DNA of 49,002 nucleotides. Origin: Micrococcales bacterium. GTDB lineage: Bacteria > Actinomycetota > Actinomycetes > Actinomycetales > Microbacteriaceae. Within the stretch, counting starts at the first letter, position 1; every line of letters begins with the position of its first letter. A program made the translations under genes and the position numbers. Location: contig CANGEU010000011.1 in the NCBI GenBank assembly GCA_947452985.1, positions 1 to 49,002 of the forward strand, given 5' to 3'. This document shows positions 32,162 to 40,353 of this stretch, one piece after another. The notes beneath the pieces were generated by a model. The model made no database searches, was not told the origin of the DNA, and saw nothing but the letters and a program-made list of their open reading frames with translations.

Positions 32162-32167
32162 TAGGCT
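32162..32167 (+). promoter_or_regulatory. -10 box of the Lon-like protease gene
   Basis: TAGGCT ends 6 bases before the GTG start at 32174. There is no ribosome site. The same hexamer serves dapE, the dienelactone hydrolase and pncB. Confidence 0.55.
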
Positions 32168-32173
32168 GGTTGG

Positions 32174-32971
32174 GTGAAGGTATCTACGCGGCGACGAATC
32201 GGCTTCGGTCTGGTTACATTCGCCGTCCTCGCAATGTCTTGGGGTTTGTCTCAACAACTGCCCTACGTGATTGTCGAACCGGGTCCCGCCTTTAACGTGC
32301 TCGGTGAAAACAAGGGCGTCGAAGTGATAGCTGTTGAAGGTGGCGACGTCTCCGGTAATCCCGGATCCTTAGACCTCCTTACGATTAGAGTCTTCGGTTC
32401 GCCGGCACACACCCCAACTTTTTTCGAATTGGTCGAACCCTTTTTCTCCAGCGATCGAAGCATTGTGCCGTTGGAGTTTTTCTATCCGGTGGGCGTCAGT
32501 GCCGCCGAAACTGAACGCCGCAATTTGCAGGATTTTGAACAATCTCAAGCTGCGGCAATCGCGGCTGCCAAGACTGCTTTGCCGCCAGAACTTGCCAGTG
32601 GTCTCAATGTGAAGTTAAATCTTGCCAGCGTCTCAGGTCCTTCCGGCGGGCTGATGTTCACGCTTGGGATCATCGATAAAGCAACTGCCGGGTCGCTGAC
32701 CGGTGGCAAGAAAATTGCTGGAACCGGAACGATTTCGCCAAACGGCAAGGTTGGCCCAATCGGCGGAATAGATTTCAAAATGATTTCGGCCGTTCGCTCC
32801 GGTGATCGGTATTTTCTCGCTCCCAAAGAAAACTGCGACGAGGTCGTCGGTCACATTCCCGCAGACTTGAGCGTATTCGCAGTTAGAAATATCCAAGATG
32901 CTTTAGACGTCCTCAAAGTGATTTCCGCCGATGGCGATATCACCAAGTTGCCTGTCTGTTCTGCCAAGTAG
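32174..32971 (+). CDS. YlbL-type membrane-anchored Lon-like (S16) protease lacking the PDZ domain
   Basis: The 265-residue protein has one N-terminal membrane helix (residues 9-27), the family's PYVIVEPGPAFNVLG segment, and a Lon-type protease domain with the catalytic Ser in SGPSGGLMF and Lys in GPIGGIDFKM. Homologues are near 350 residues and have a PDZ domain between these parts. Here the chain goes from the NLQDFEQSQ helix to the protease within about 30 residues, so the PDZ domain is deleted. It should act outside the membrane. Start is GTG, leaderless-like. UPF0182 follows, as usual in Actinobacteria. Confidence 0.88.
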   Translation: MKVSTRRRIGFGLVTFAVLAMSWGLSQQLPYVIVEPGPAFNVLGENKGVEVIAVEGGDVSGNPGSLDLLTIRVFGSPAHTPTFFELVEPFFSSDRSIVPLEFFYPVGVSAAETERRNLQDFEQSQAAAIAAAKTALPPELASGLNVKLNLASVSGPSGGLMFTLGIIDKATAGSLTGGKKIAGTGTISPNGKVGPIGGIDFKMISAVRSGDRYFLAPKENCDEVVGHIPADLSVFAVRNIQDALDVLKVISADGDITKLPVCSAK

Positions 32972-32974
32972 ATT
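32969..32974 (+). promoter_or_regulatory. -10 box of the UPF0182 gene made from the upstream stop codon
   Basis: TAGATT ends 6 bases before the ATG at 32981. Its first three bases are the TAG stop codon of the Lon-like protease gene. No ribosome site is present. Confidence 0.5.
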
Positions 32975-32980
32975 AGTTGC

Positions 32981-35800
32981 ATGACTCGTAAACCCGTTCG
33001 TCCGGCACAAATCTCAATAATCGTCCTTGTCGGTTTGGCCATTGCTTTCTTCGCTGTAACCAATTTCTACACCTCGGTACTTTGGTACCAGCAACTTGGC
33101 TTCGATCAGGTGCTGTTTACTCAAATTCAGGCGCAGGTAGCTCTTGGGGTTTCGGCTGGTGTTTTCGCGGCACTCGTTGTTGGCCTGAACGTTTTTATTG
33201 CCAACAAAATGAAGCCTCTCTATGCCAAGACATCTCCAGTCAACGATCCTTTGGCAGCCGTTCGCGAGTCGCTCGCTAAGGCGCGTAAATTGCTTTTAGT
33301 GGCGGCGCCACTAGTTCTAGGTTTGATTGCCGGTGTTGCTGCAGCGCCTAAGTGGCAGCAAGCGCTGATGTTTTTCAACTACACCGCTTCAGGCAAATTA
33401 GACCCTGAATTCAAACTAGATGCCAGCTTCTACATGCTCCAGTTGCCGTTCCTGGGTAACGTGGTCTCTTTCCTTTCAACCCTTCTTTTGGTAACCACCC
33501 TGGGTGTTGTCTTCCTTCACGCGGTGAACGGGAGCCTCCGATTTGCTGGTCGCGGAACGAGTGTTGGCAAGGGTGCCCGAATCCAGATCTCGGTCATGGC
33601 TGCACTGTTCTTGGTTACCGAGTCGGCCTCAATCTGGCTAGACCAGTACCGCACCATGACCAGCGCATCTGGCCTTTACACCGGAGCAACCTACGCTGAT
33701 GTTTTCGCTCAGATTCCGGGCATGCAGATTGTCGCCGGTATCGGCATCTTGGTCGCCGTGCTTTTCCTGATTGGCGGGTTCATTGGAAAATGGCGCCTAC
33801 CTTTAGTTGGAACCGGCCTCATGGTGGTGAGTTCGATCATTCTCGGTGGCATCTATCCTTGGGTCGTTCAAACCTTCCAGGTTGTTCCAAATGAGCGCAC
33901 CCTCGAAAGCGAGTACATCAACCGAAACCTTGAAGCCACTCGCTTCGCATATGCCCTAGACAACGTCGAGTCAATCGACTACAACGCAAAGACCACTGCC
34001 ACTCAAGCTGATCTTCGCAAAGACGCCGACACCACTGCAAACATCCGCATCCTGGACCCAATGCTGGTATCTAGTTCTTTCCGCCAGCTTGAGCAGTTCC
34101 GTCAGTACTACAACTTCACCAGCGACCTCGACGTAGACCGCTACACGTTGGATGGAAAAATCCAGGACACCGTGATCGCCACCCGTGAATTGAATCAGAG
34201 TGGTTTGGGTTCATCGCAGTCATGGTTCAACAACGCTTTGGTATACACCCACGGTTATGGTCTGGTTGCCGCCTACGGAAACCAGCGCGATGGTGATGGT
34301 CAACCGGTCTTTCTCCAAAAGGGAATTCCAACCGAAGGCGCTCTAGGAACCTATGAACCTCGCATCTACTTTGGTGAGAAATCGCCAGAGTATTCGATCG
34401 TTGGAGGAACCGGCAAGGACCGCGAAATGGACTACCCAGGTGGTGCCAACAACGCGGAACAGACCTACACAACCTTCAAAGGCAACGGCGGTCCAAAGTT
34501 AGACAACGCCTATAAGCGTCTTGCCTACGCAATCAAGTTCTCAAGTGAGCAACTCTTGCTATCAGACGCCATCAATGACTCTTCACAGATTCTTTACGAC
34601 CGTAATCCAATCGATCGCGTAGCAGCAGCCGCTCCATACCTAACTTTGGACAGCGACATCTATCCGGCTGTGGTTGACGGCCGAGTGAAGTGGGTTGTCG
34701 ATGGTTACACCACTTCGTCGCAGTACCCATACTCGCGAGCTGAAAACTATGGCGAAGCCGCATCCGACTCCTCCATCACCTTGGATGGAAAAGACATCAA
34801 CTACATTCGTAACTCGGTCAAGGCAACTGTTGACGCCTACGACGGAAGCGTCAAGCTCTACGCCTGGGACACTAAAGATCCAATTCTGAAAACTTGGATG
34901 AAGATTTACCCTGGCACCGTGGCTCCGGTTAGCGAAATGTCTGGTGCACTCTTGAGCCACGTTCGCTACCCTGCTGACCTGTTCAAGATTCAGCGTGGAA
35001 TTTTGGGTCAGTATCACGTAACCGAAGCTGGTGCGTTTTACTCGCAGCAAGACGCCTGGATGGTTCCAAACGACCCATCCAGCGACACCAACACCACCGC
35101 TTTCCAGCCCCCTTACTACCTGACCATGCAGGCCCCAGGAGCAACAAAGTCTGACTTCTCGATCTACAGCGGATTCATTCCTCGCTCTACCGGGGAATCT
35201 AACCGAAGCGTCTTGACCGGCTATTTGGTCGCCAACTCGGACGCAGGAAACGTGAAGGGGCAAATTTCTCCAGAGTATGGAAAGCTGCGTTTGCTGACCT
35301 TGCCAAAGAACTCGGTTGTGCCAGGTCCTGGTCAGGTGCAAAACTCATTCACCACCGACCCAGAGGTATCTAGGCTGCTGAACCTGCTACAACAGGGTTC
35401 AACCAAGGTGCTTCGCGGAAACCTGCTTACCTTGCCAGTTGGTGGAGGGCTGCTCTATGTTCAGCCGGTTTACATTCAGTCGACCGGAGAAACCAGCTTC
35501 CCACTGCTCAAGAAGGTCTTGGTTATGTTTGGGGACAAGATTGCTTTCGAAGACACTCTTGAAGGTGCCTTGAACTCGCTCTTCGGTTCCGGAACAATCA
35601 CACCGGGTGATGGAACAGGTACCGGAACGGGCACCAGCACTGGAACGGTAACCAGTCTGGCCAAGGCTCTAGCCAACGCGCAGAAGGCAATTGACGATCA
35701 AACTGCTGCCATGAAGACCGGTAACTGGGCTGCATATGGCCGCGCTGCCGAGGCTCTAAAGCAGGCAATTGCCGATGCGCAAAAGGCGGCTGGCAAGTAA
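32981..35800 (+). CDS. UPF0182 family membrane protein
   Basis: This 939-residue protein has about seven membrane helices in its first 320 residues and then a large extracytoplasmic domain, the UPF0182 layout common to Actinobacteria. The family motif region around residues 380-480 (QFRQYYNFTSDLDVDRY, FNNALVYTHGYG) is intact. A Thr-Gly linker (about 35612-35652) leads to a C-terminal helix with Ala/Lys-rich AKALANAQKAIDDQ and EALKQAIADAQKA repeats, typical of the family's tail. The function is unknown. It follows the Lon-like protease by 9 bases, and the initiator tRNA lies just downstream. Confidence 0.93.
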   Translation: MTRKPVRPAQISIIVLVGLAIAFFAVTNFYTSVLWYQQLGFDQVLFTQIQAQVALGVSAGVFAALVVGLNVFIANKMKPLYAKTSPVNDPLAAVRESLAKARKLLLVAAPLVLGLIAGVAAAPKWQQALMFFNYTASGKLDPEFKLDASFYMLQLPFLGNVVSFLSTLLLVTTLGVVFLHAVNGSLRFAGRGTSVGKGARIQISVMAALFLVTESASIWLDQYRTMTSASGLYTGATYADVFAQIPGMQIVAGIGILVAVLFLIGGFIGKWRLPLVGTGLMVVSSIILGGIYPWVVQTFQVVPNERTLESEYINRNLEATRFAYALDNVESIDYNAKTTATQADLRKDADTTANIRILDPMLVSSSFRQLEQFRQYYNFTSDLDVDRYTLDGKIQDTVIATRELNQSGLGSSQSWFNNALVYTHGYGLVAAYGNQRDGDGQPVFLQKGIPTEGALGTYEPRIYFGEKSPEYSIVGGTGKDREMDYPGGANNAEQTYTTFKGNGGPKLDNAYKRLAYAIKFSSEQLLLSDAINDSSQILYDRNPIDRVAAAAPYLTLDSDIYPAVVDGRVKWVVDGYTTSSQYPYSRAENYGEAASDSSITLDGKDINYIRNSVKATVDAYDGSVKLYAWDTKDPILKTWMKIYPGTVAPVSEMSGALLSHVRYPADLFKIQRGILGQYHVTEAGAFYSQQDAWMVPNDPSSDTNTTAFQPPYYLTMQAPGATKSDFSIYSGFIPRSTGESNRSVLTGYLVANSDAGNVKGQISPEYGKLRLLTLPKNSVVPGPGQVQNSFTTDPEVSRLLNLLQQGSTKVLRGNLLTLPVGGGLLYVQPVYIQSTGETSFPLLKKVLVMFGDKIAFEDTLEGALNSLFGSGTITPGDGTGTGTGTSTGTVTSLAKALANAQKAIDDQTAAMKTGNWAAYGRAAEALKQAIADAQKAAGK

Positions 35801-35813
35801 CCTCGGTTTAGTG

Positions 35814-35819
35814 CTAAAC
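35814..35819 (+). promoter_or_regulatory. -10 box of the initiator tRNA gene
   Basis: TAAACT lies 11 bases before the tRNA 5' end, a suitable distance for a short leader removed by RNase P. The -35 region (TGGCAA, 17 bases upstream) is a weak match. Confidence 0.45.
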
Positions 35820-35830
35820 TGAACTCACAC

Positions 35831-35907
35831 CGCGGGGTGGAGCAGTTCGGTAGCTCGCCGGGCTCATAACCCGGAGGTCGTAGGTTCAAATCCTGCCTCC
35901 GCAACCA
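35831..35907 (+). tRNA. initiator tRNA-fMet (CAT)
   Basis: A 77-base gene with a CAT anticodon in the loop CTCATAA, flanked by the three G-C pairs (GGG/CCC) found in initiator tRNAs. The acceptor stem starts with an unpaired C1-A72, the other initiator mark. The T arm is GTAGG-TTCAAAT-CCTGC. CCA is encoded at 35905-35907. A strong terminator follows. Confidence 0.97.
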
Positions 35908-35910
35908 ATA

Positions 35911-35947
35911 ACAGACCCAATCGTTCATTCGATTGGGTCTGTTGCTT
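35911..35947 (+). terminator. intrinsic terminator after tRNA-fMet
   Basis: A perfect 13-bp stem (ACAGACCCAATCG at 35911-35923 with CGATTGGGTCTGT at 35930-35942) around a 6-base loop, followed by TGCTTT. It starts 3 bases after the CCA end of the tRNA. Confidence 0.88.
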
Positions 35948-35988
35948 TAACCTGTGGAGAACTTTCCGGGCATTAGTTCAAATCGTCC

Positions 35989-35994
35989 TAGTCT
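35989..35994 (+). promoter_or_regulatory. -10 box of the secreted protein gene
   Basis: TAGTCT ends 6 bases before the ATG at 36001, with no ribosome site. Confidence 0.52.
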
Positions 35995-36000
35995 TTCGCA

Positions 36001-36675
36001 ATGATGAAAAGCCTCGCAGGAGCACTGCTATCTATTGCGATAATCTTTCCGGTTGTTGGGGAACCGCAGCCAGCACACGCAGTTACGTGTGCGGTGGCTG
36101 GAGGGAAAAGCGGCCGCCTAACCTATTCCGGTCAGGTCTCTAAAATCTCGGCAACAGTCTGCGGAAATCAACTTTGGAAATTACTGGGTAAACCAAAGAA
36201 GCTGGTAAAAAAGGTTTGGACGGGAAAACCACGCAAATACGCCAATATGTTCACTGTTGTTCCCGATCCGCCAAGCATTTCGGGAAGTGCAAACCTGGAT
36301 GTTGGCCAAGAAGCAGACTTGGTCGCTCTAGCAATTCGCCACTCCAAAAATCGTCTTTTGTTTTGGTATCCGTCGCAGGTTCGGTTCTCTCCGAAAACTT
36401 TCGATTGGGCGTTCGGCGATACCAAAGTGGGTTCCGGGCAGATGGTTCGTCACGCCTGGCTAACCAAAGGTAGCTATCAGGTTCACTTGGTGGTTGGATA
36501 TTCGGTCAAATACCGCATCATTGGCCACAGTGGTTGGTTGTCTTTGCCCGGCTTGGTTTACTCTACGAGCCCTCCTTTTCTCGTAAACGTTGGCGCCACA
36601 GGTAAGGCCAATTCCTCAAAAGTCGTTTTGGTTCATTGGAACTGCAACGAAAAGCCATTTGCCTTAGGTTGCTAA
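36001..36675 (+). CDS. secreted protein with PKD-like region
   Basis: The 224-residue protein has a Sec signal peptide (Lys3, hydrophobic core, probable cleavage after AHA near residue 27). The middle (about residues 130-170) reads FDWAFGDTK...HAWLTKGSYQVHLVV, like the W-FGDG...H.Y...G.Y.V core of PKD (Ig-like) domains. Four cysteines, two near the mature N-terminus (VTCAV, TVCGN) and two at the C-terminus (WNCNE, LGC), could form disulfides. A cell-surface or secreted binding role is likely, with no enzyme motif. The start is leaderless-like. The HtrA protease gene follows 41 bases downstream. Confidence 0.7.
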   Translation: MMKSLAGALLSIAIIFPVVGEPQPAHAVTCAVAGGKSGRLTYSGQVSKISATVCGNQLWKLLGKPKKLVKKVWTGKPRKYANMFTVVPDPPSISGSANLDVGQEADLVALAIRHSKNRLLFWYPSQVRFSPKTFDWAFGDTKVGSGQMVRHAWLTKGSYQVHLVVGYSVKYRIIGHSGWLSLPGLVYSTSPPFLVNVGATGKANSSKVVLVHWNCNEKPFALGC

Positions 36676-36703
36676 TACTCAGAAACCTTTCAGAATGTTT
36701 TCA

Positions 36704-36709
36704 TAAACT
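36704..36709 (+). promoter_or_regulatory. -10 box of the HtrA-like protease gene
   Basis: TAAACT ends 7 bases before the ATG at 36717. This fixes the start at that ATG rather than at an in-frame ATG at 36636 inside the previous gene. Confidence 0.55.
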
Positions 36710-36716
36710 TAGAGAC

Positions 36717-37922
36717 ATGTCCGAACAGCAAAACCACCAGTTCTTCTTTGATACTCCAACGCCAACTTATGTTCCACCAAAGTTGAAGAAGGTTCGTAAG
36801 TCACTCACTGCGACCGGTGGAGTCCTGATTGGCGCTCTGGTTGCTTCCGTCTTGGGCGGTGGCATTGCGCTGGGCGGATACTACCTGGGTACCGCTCCGG
36901 CACCAGTCGTGGTCAACCGAAGTGAAAACCTGAACTGGGTGAGCGCTGCATCAACAACCGCACTTCCAAGTGTTGTGACCATCAAGGTCGGCGACTCGAA
37001 GGCGGGCGGTTCCGGCTCCGGTGTTTTCCTAACCGAGGACGGCTACATTCTTACCAACACCCACGTGGTGACTTTAGATGGTGAAACCACCAATCCAACC
37101 GTTGAAGTTCAGACATTCGACAAGCGGACCTACTCGGCCAAGATTGTTGGAACCGACCCGATGAACGACCTTGCTGTTATCAAGATCTCTGCACCAATCA
37201 AATTCAAGGCGATTGAATTTGCCGATTCAGGCAACCTAAATGTTGGCGATCCTGTTATTGCCATTGGCGCACCACTGGGTCTACCTGAGACCGTTACCAC
37301 CGGTATTGTTTCGGCGCTGAATCGCACCATCTCAGTGGCAAACTCGTCGGCGCCTTCCAACGGTTCCGGCCTTCAACTATGGAATGGTTCGGGAACAGCT
37401 CCGGTTAGCCTGAGCGTTATTCAAACCGATGCCGCTATCAACCCTGGAAACTCGGGTGGCGCTCTCGTTGACTCGGTTGGAAAGCTGATTGGTATCAACG
37501 TGGCCATCGCTTCAACCGGCTCGAACACCTCAGGGCAGTCTGGAAACATCGGTGTCGGTTTTGCGATTCCTTCCAACGTAGCCAAGCGCATTGCAGATGA
37601 AATTGTGAAAACCGGCAAAGCCAGTCACGGACTTCTAGGAGCGATGGTCACTGACCAGCCGTTCAATGAGTCATCTTCCGCATCGTTTTCGGTTGGTGCA
37701 CTTATCAAAGAGGTAACAGTTGGTGGACCGGCAGCTCAGGCCGGTTTACAAGCTGGCGATGTGGTCACCAAGTTCAACAACAAAGTCATTCTTGAGTCTG
37801 GCGACCTAACCGCAGCAGTGCGTTGGGAAGCGGCTGGAACGAAGTCAACTCTAGAGTTTCTTCGGGGCGGCAAGACTCAGTCAATTTCTGTGACGCTCGG
37901 TAGTTTGGCTACGCTGAAATAA
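36717..37922 (+). CDS. HtrA/DegP-like membrane-anchored serine protease with PDZ domain
   Basis: The 401-residue protein has a short cytoplasmic part, one membrane helix (residues 31-58), a trypsin-like domain with the triad His116 (TNTHVV), Asp151 (MNDLAVI) and Ser246 (NPGNSGGAL), and a C-terminal PDZ domain (about 305-395, with GGPAAQAGLQAGDVV). It should degrade or sense misfolded proteins outside the membrane. In mycobacteria a related HtrA is encoded between rseA and tatB; here it lies about 25 kb from tatB. Its stop overlaps the start of the DUF3039 gene (TAATG). Confidence 0.94.
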   Translation: MSEQQNHQFFFDTPTPTYVPPKLKKVRKSLTATGGVLIGALVASVLGGGIALGGYYLGTAPAPVVVNRSENLNWVSAASTTALPSVVTIKVGDSKAGGSGSGVFLTEDGYILTNTHVVTLDGETTNPTVEVQTFDKRTYSAKIVGTDPMNDLAVIKISAPIKFKAIEFADSGNLNVGDPVIAIGAPLGLPETVTTGIVSALNRTISVANSSAPSNGSGLQLWNGSGTAPVSLSVIQTDAAINPGNSGGALVDSVGKLIGINVAIASTGSNTSGQSGNIGVGFAIPSNVAKRIADEIVKTGKASHGLLGAMVTDQPFNESSSASFSVGALIKEVTVGGPAAQAGLQAGDVVTKFNNKVILESGDLTAAVRWEAAGTKSTLEFLRGGKTQSISVTLGSLATLK

Positions 37923-38203
37923 TGACTGCTCAAGAGACCCTTCCTTCACCAACTGGCGATTTGCTGGTTGAAGAGGAAATTCAATACTTAGAGCCCGGCG
38001 ATCACGAGCGCTTTTCACATTACGTTCGCAAAGAAAAGATTGTGGAGTCGGCAGTTCTTGGAACCCCGGTTCACGCGCTTTGCGGAAAAGTTTGGGTGCC
38101 AGGTCGCGACCCAGAAAAGTTCCCAGTTTGCCCAGTCTGTAAAGAAATCTACGACGGCTTGCGCCCGGAAGATCCCAAGAGTTCCGGCGACGACGCTAAA
38201 TAA
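37922..38203 (+). CDS. DUF3039 family protein
   Basis: This 93-residue protein contains HERFSHYVRKEKIVESAVLG, ALCGKVWVPGRDPEKFPVCPVCK, matching actinobacterial DUF3039. Three cysteines (ALCGK and CPVC) probably bind zinc with the H of PVHAL. The function is unknown. It is translationally coupled to the HtrA gene by TAATG and converges on pncB with an 8-base overlap. DUF3039 next to nicotinate phosphoribosyltransferase and MurI is a conserved actinobacterial order. Confidence 0.9.
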   Translation: MTAQETLPSPTGDLLVEEEIQYLEPGDHERFSHYVRKEKIVESAVLGTPVHALCGKVWVPGRDPEKFPVCPVCKEIYDGLRPEDPKSSGDDAK

Positions 38204-39494
38204 ATTCGGTCGGAAGCGCTGCTTCTCCGCGTTGTAGGCGGTGTGCCTGAATCGGCAGTTCCAGCATTGCCTTGCGATGTACTTCGCGTGCTGCCGCTAC
38301 TCCCGCTGCGCCAACAAACTGGTCTTCAACCAACCCTTCGGTTACCAGTGGCACCAGAAGTTCCCTCTGGGTTTGACTTGCTGAAACTTCGTGTCCAGCC
38401 GCCAAAAGTTCTTTGGTGGCGATTCCGTTTTCCAGCTGGCGCAAGGCTTGCTTACGTCCACCGATATTTGTTTTGTTGGCAGAGCGTTTGGAAACGCTGA
38501 CCCAGTTATCGGTGTCGTCTTTGTGGGCTACGAGTTTGTACACAAATCCTGCTGTTGCTACGCCCGAGCCGGTGACTACCGAAGTGCCAACGCCATAGTT
38601 TTCAACCGGCGCAGCTGCGAGCGCCGCAATGGCGTGTTCGTCGAGGTCATTGGTCACCGTGATTTTGGTGTTCGTGGCGCCTAAGCTGTCGAGAAGTTTT
38701 CGCACGCGAGTCACTTCGACGCCAAGGTCGCCGGAGTCAATGCGAACCGCACCCAGCGAGGTTCCGGCAATTTCAATTGCTTTTCGAACCCCTTCGTCGG
38801 TGTTGTAGGTATCGACCAGCAAGGTGGTTCCCGTACCAAAGGTTTCTACCTGCGCCTTGAAGGCATCTGCTTCGTTGTTGTGAAGCAGAGTGAAGGCGTG
38901 GGCAGCCGTTCCCATGGTTGGGATGTTCCAACTGCGCCCGGCTTCCAAGTTTGAGGTGGCATCGAAGCCCGCAATGTAGGCAGCGCGGGCTGCGGCAACC
39001 GCTGCTTGTTCGTTGGTTCGACGCCCACCCATTTCGGCTAGGTAGCGGTTTCCCGCAGCGTTGCGCATACGTGAGGCGGCCGAGGCTACCGCGGTGTCGT
39101 AGTTCATGATCGAGAGGATCATGGTTTCAAGCAGTACACCCTGTTCAAATGGTGCTTCAACTACCAGCACAGGGGAGTAGGCGAAGTAGGCGTCGCCTTC
39201 GCGATAGCCCCAAATGTCCCCGGTGAATTTGAAGTTAGCCAGGTAGTCGATGGTTTCGCTGTCGACCACTTTGGCCGCGGCCAACCAGTCCAACTCTTCG
39301 GTTCCGAATCGGAACTCTTTGATTTCATCGAGCAAGCGGCCGGTTCCAGCAACAACACCGTAGCGGCGACCGGCCGGAAGTTGGCGACTGAATACTTCGA
39401 AAACACAGGTGCGATCAGCCAGCCCAGAACGGCGAGCGGCCTGAACCATGGTTAGTTCGTAGCGGTCGGTGAGCAGGGCGGTAGATTTCAGCAC
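38196..39494 (-). CDS. pncB: nicotinate phosphoribosyltransferase
   Basis: The 432-residue enzyme makes nicotinate mononucleotide from nicotinate and PRPP in NAD salvage. It begins TALLTDRYELTMVQAA, the family's N-terminal signature, and has FEVFSRQLPAGRRYGVVAGTGR, GTAAHAFTLLH and the phosphoribosyl-binding VRIDSGDLG region. The protein is close to the standard length. GTG start lies 6 bases after TAGGCT with no ribosome site. It is divergent from murI with a 49-base spacer. Confidence 0.93.
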   Translation of the reverse strand: MLKSTALLTDRYELTMVQAARRSGLADRTCVFEVFSRQLPAGRRYGVVAGTGRLLDEIKEFRFGTEELDWLAAAKVVDSETIDYLANFKFTGDIWGYREGDAYFAYSPVLVVEAPFEQGVLLETMILSIMNYDTAVASAASRMRNAAGNRYLAEMGGRRTNEQAAVAAARAAYIAGFDATSNLEAGRSWNIPTMGTAAHAFTLLHNNEADAFKAQVETFGTGTTLLVDTYNTDEGVRKAIEIAGTSLGAVRIDSGDLGVEVTRVRKLLDSLGATNTKITVTNDLDEHAIAALAAAPVENYGVGTSVVTGSGVATAGFVYKLVAHKDDTDNWVSVSKRSANKTNIGGRKQALRQLENGIATKELLAAGHEVSASQTQRELLVPLVTEGLVEDQFVGAAGVAAAREVHRKAMLELPIQAHRLQRGEAALPTEFI

Positions 39495-39500
39495 TCATCC

Positions 39501-39536
39501 AGCCTAGCGACTAGCACTGGCAGGCGTTACTAGACT
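39501..39536. promoter_or_regulatory. divergent leaderless promoters of pncB and murI
   Basis: On the minus strand TAGGCT (39506-39501) lies 6 bases before the pncB GTG. On the plus strand TAGACT (39531-39536) lies 7 bases before the murI GTG. Neither gene has a ribosome site. Confidence 0.6.
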
Positions 39537-39543
39537 TGTCCAC

Positions 39544-40344
39544 GTGAACGATGCGCCAATTGGAATCTTCGACTCTGGAGTCGGTGGGCTTACCGTTGCG
39601 CGCGCCATCATCGATCAGCTTCCTAACGAATCGATTCTTTACGTGGGCGACACGGCGAACAGCCCTTATGGCCCGAAGAGCATCGAAGAGGTTCGCAAAC
39701 TTGCCCTCGGAGTTATGGATCGCCTTGTCGATGAAGGCGTAAAACTTTTGGTGATTGCCTGTAATTCGGCGTCGGCTGCGGTTTTGCGTGATGCCCGCGA
39801 GCGCTACACGGTTGGCCGAGGCATTCCGGTTATCGAAGTCATTCAGCCTGCGGTTCGTAGAGCTGTCGCTTCCACCCGTAATCGTCACATCGGTGTTATC
39901 GGCACCAACGCCACTATTTCTTCGAAAGCTTACGAAGACGCCTTCGCGGCTGCGGTTGATATCGATATCACCACAGCGGCTTGTCCAAGATTTGTGGAAT
40001 TTGTTGAGAACGGAATTACTTCCGGTTCGGAACTTTTGAAAGTCGCCGAGGAATATCTGGCGCCAATTCGCGATGCCGGCGTGGATACCCTGGTGCTCGG
40101 CTGCACTCACTACCCGCTGCTGACCGGTGCCATTAGTTACGTTATGGGCGACGGTGTCACGCTGGTTTCGAGTGATGACGAAACCGCTAAAGATGTTTAC
40201 CGCACTCTCACCGCCGCGAACCTTCTTCGCACCAACAGTGAAGCTCCGAACTATCGCTTCCTGGCCACCGGTGACACCAAGTCTTTTGAAAAGTTGGCTA
40301 GACGCTTCCTCGGTCCCGAGGCTCACAGCGTCGAGTCTTTATAG
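39544..40344 (+). CDS. murI: glutamate racemase
   Basis: The 266-residue enzyme supplies D-glutamate for peptidoglycan. The catalytic cysteines are in VIACNSASA (about residue 73) and LGCTHYPLL (about 183), and [12 protein letters not shown] and [11 protein letters not shown] are the family's N-terminal motifs. Start is GTG with a TAGACT box 7 bases upstream, so probably leaderless. rph follows after 9 bases and rdgB directly after that, forming the conserved murI-rph-rdgB operon. Confidence 0.95.
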   Translation: MNDAPIGIFDSGVGGLTVARAIIDQLPNESILYVGDTANSPYGPKSIEEVRKLALGVMDRLVDEGVKLLVIACNSASAAVLRDARERYTVGRGIPVIEVIQPAVRRAVASTRNRHIGVIGTNATISSKAYEDAFAAAVDIDITTAACPRFVEFVENGITSGSELLKVAEEYLAPIRDAGVDTLVLGCTHYPLLTGAISYVMGDGVTLVSSDDETAKDVYRTLTAANLLRTNSEAPNYRFLATGDTKSFEKLARRFLGPEAHSVESL

Positions 40345-40353
40345 GAGAAATCA

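Noticed and set aside
34640-35341. 233-codon open frame on the minus strand inside the UPF0182 gene
   Set aside because: The sense frame encodes conserved UPF0182 sequence, and the antisense product has no domain or start signal.
35612-35652. Thr-Gly micro-repeat near the end of the UPF0182 gene
   Set aside because: Such low-complexity linkers before the C-terminal helix are normal for this family; not a separate repeat element.
39511-40326. 271-codon open frame on the minus strand opposite murI
   Set aside because: Complete overlap with a well-supported murI; the translation is Arg/Ser/Asn-rich and matches no family. A codon-bias shadow.
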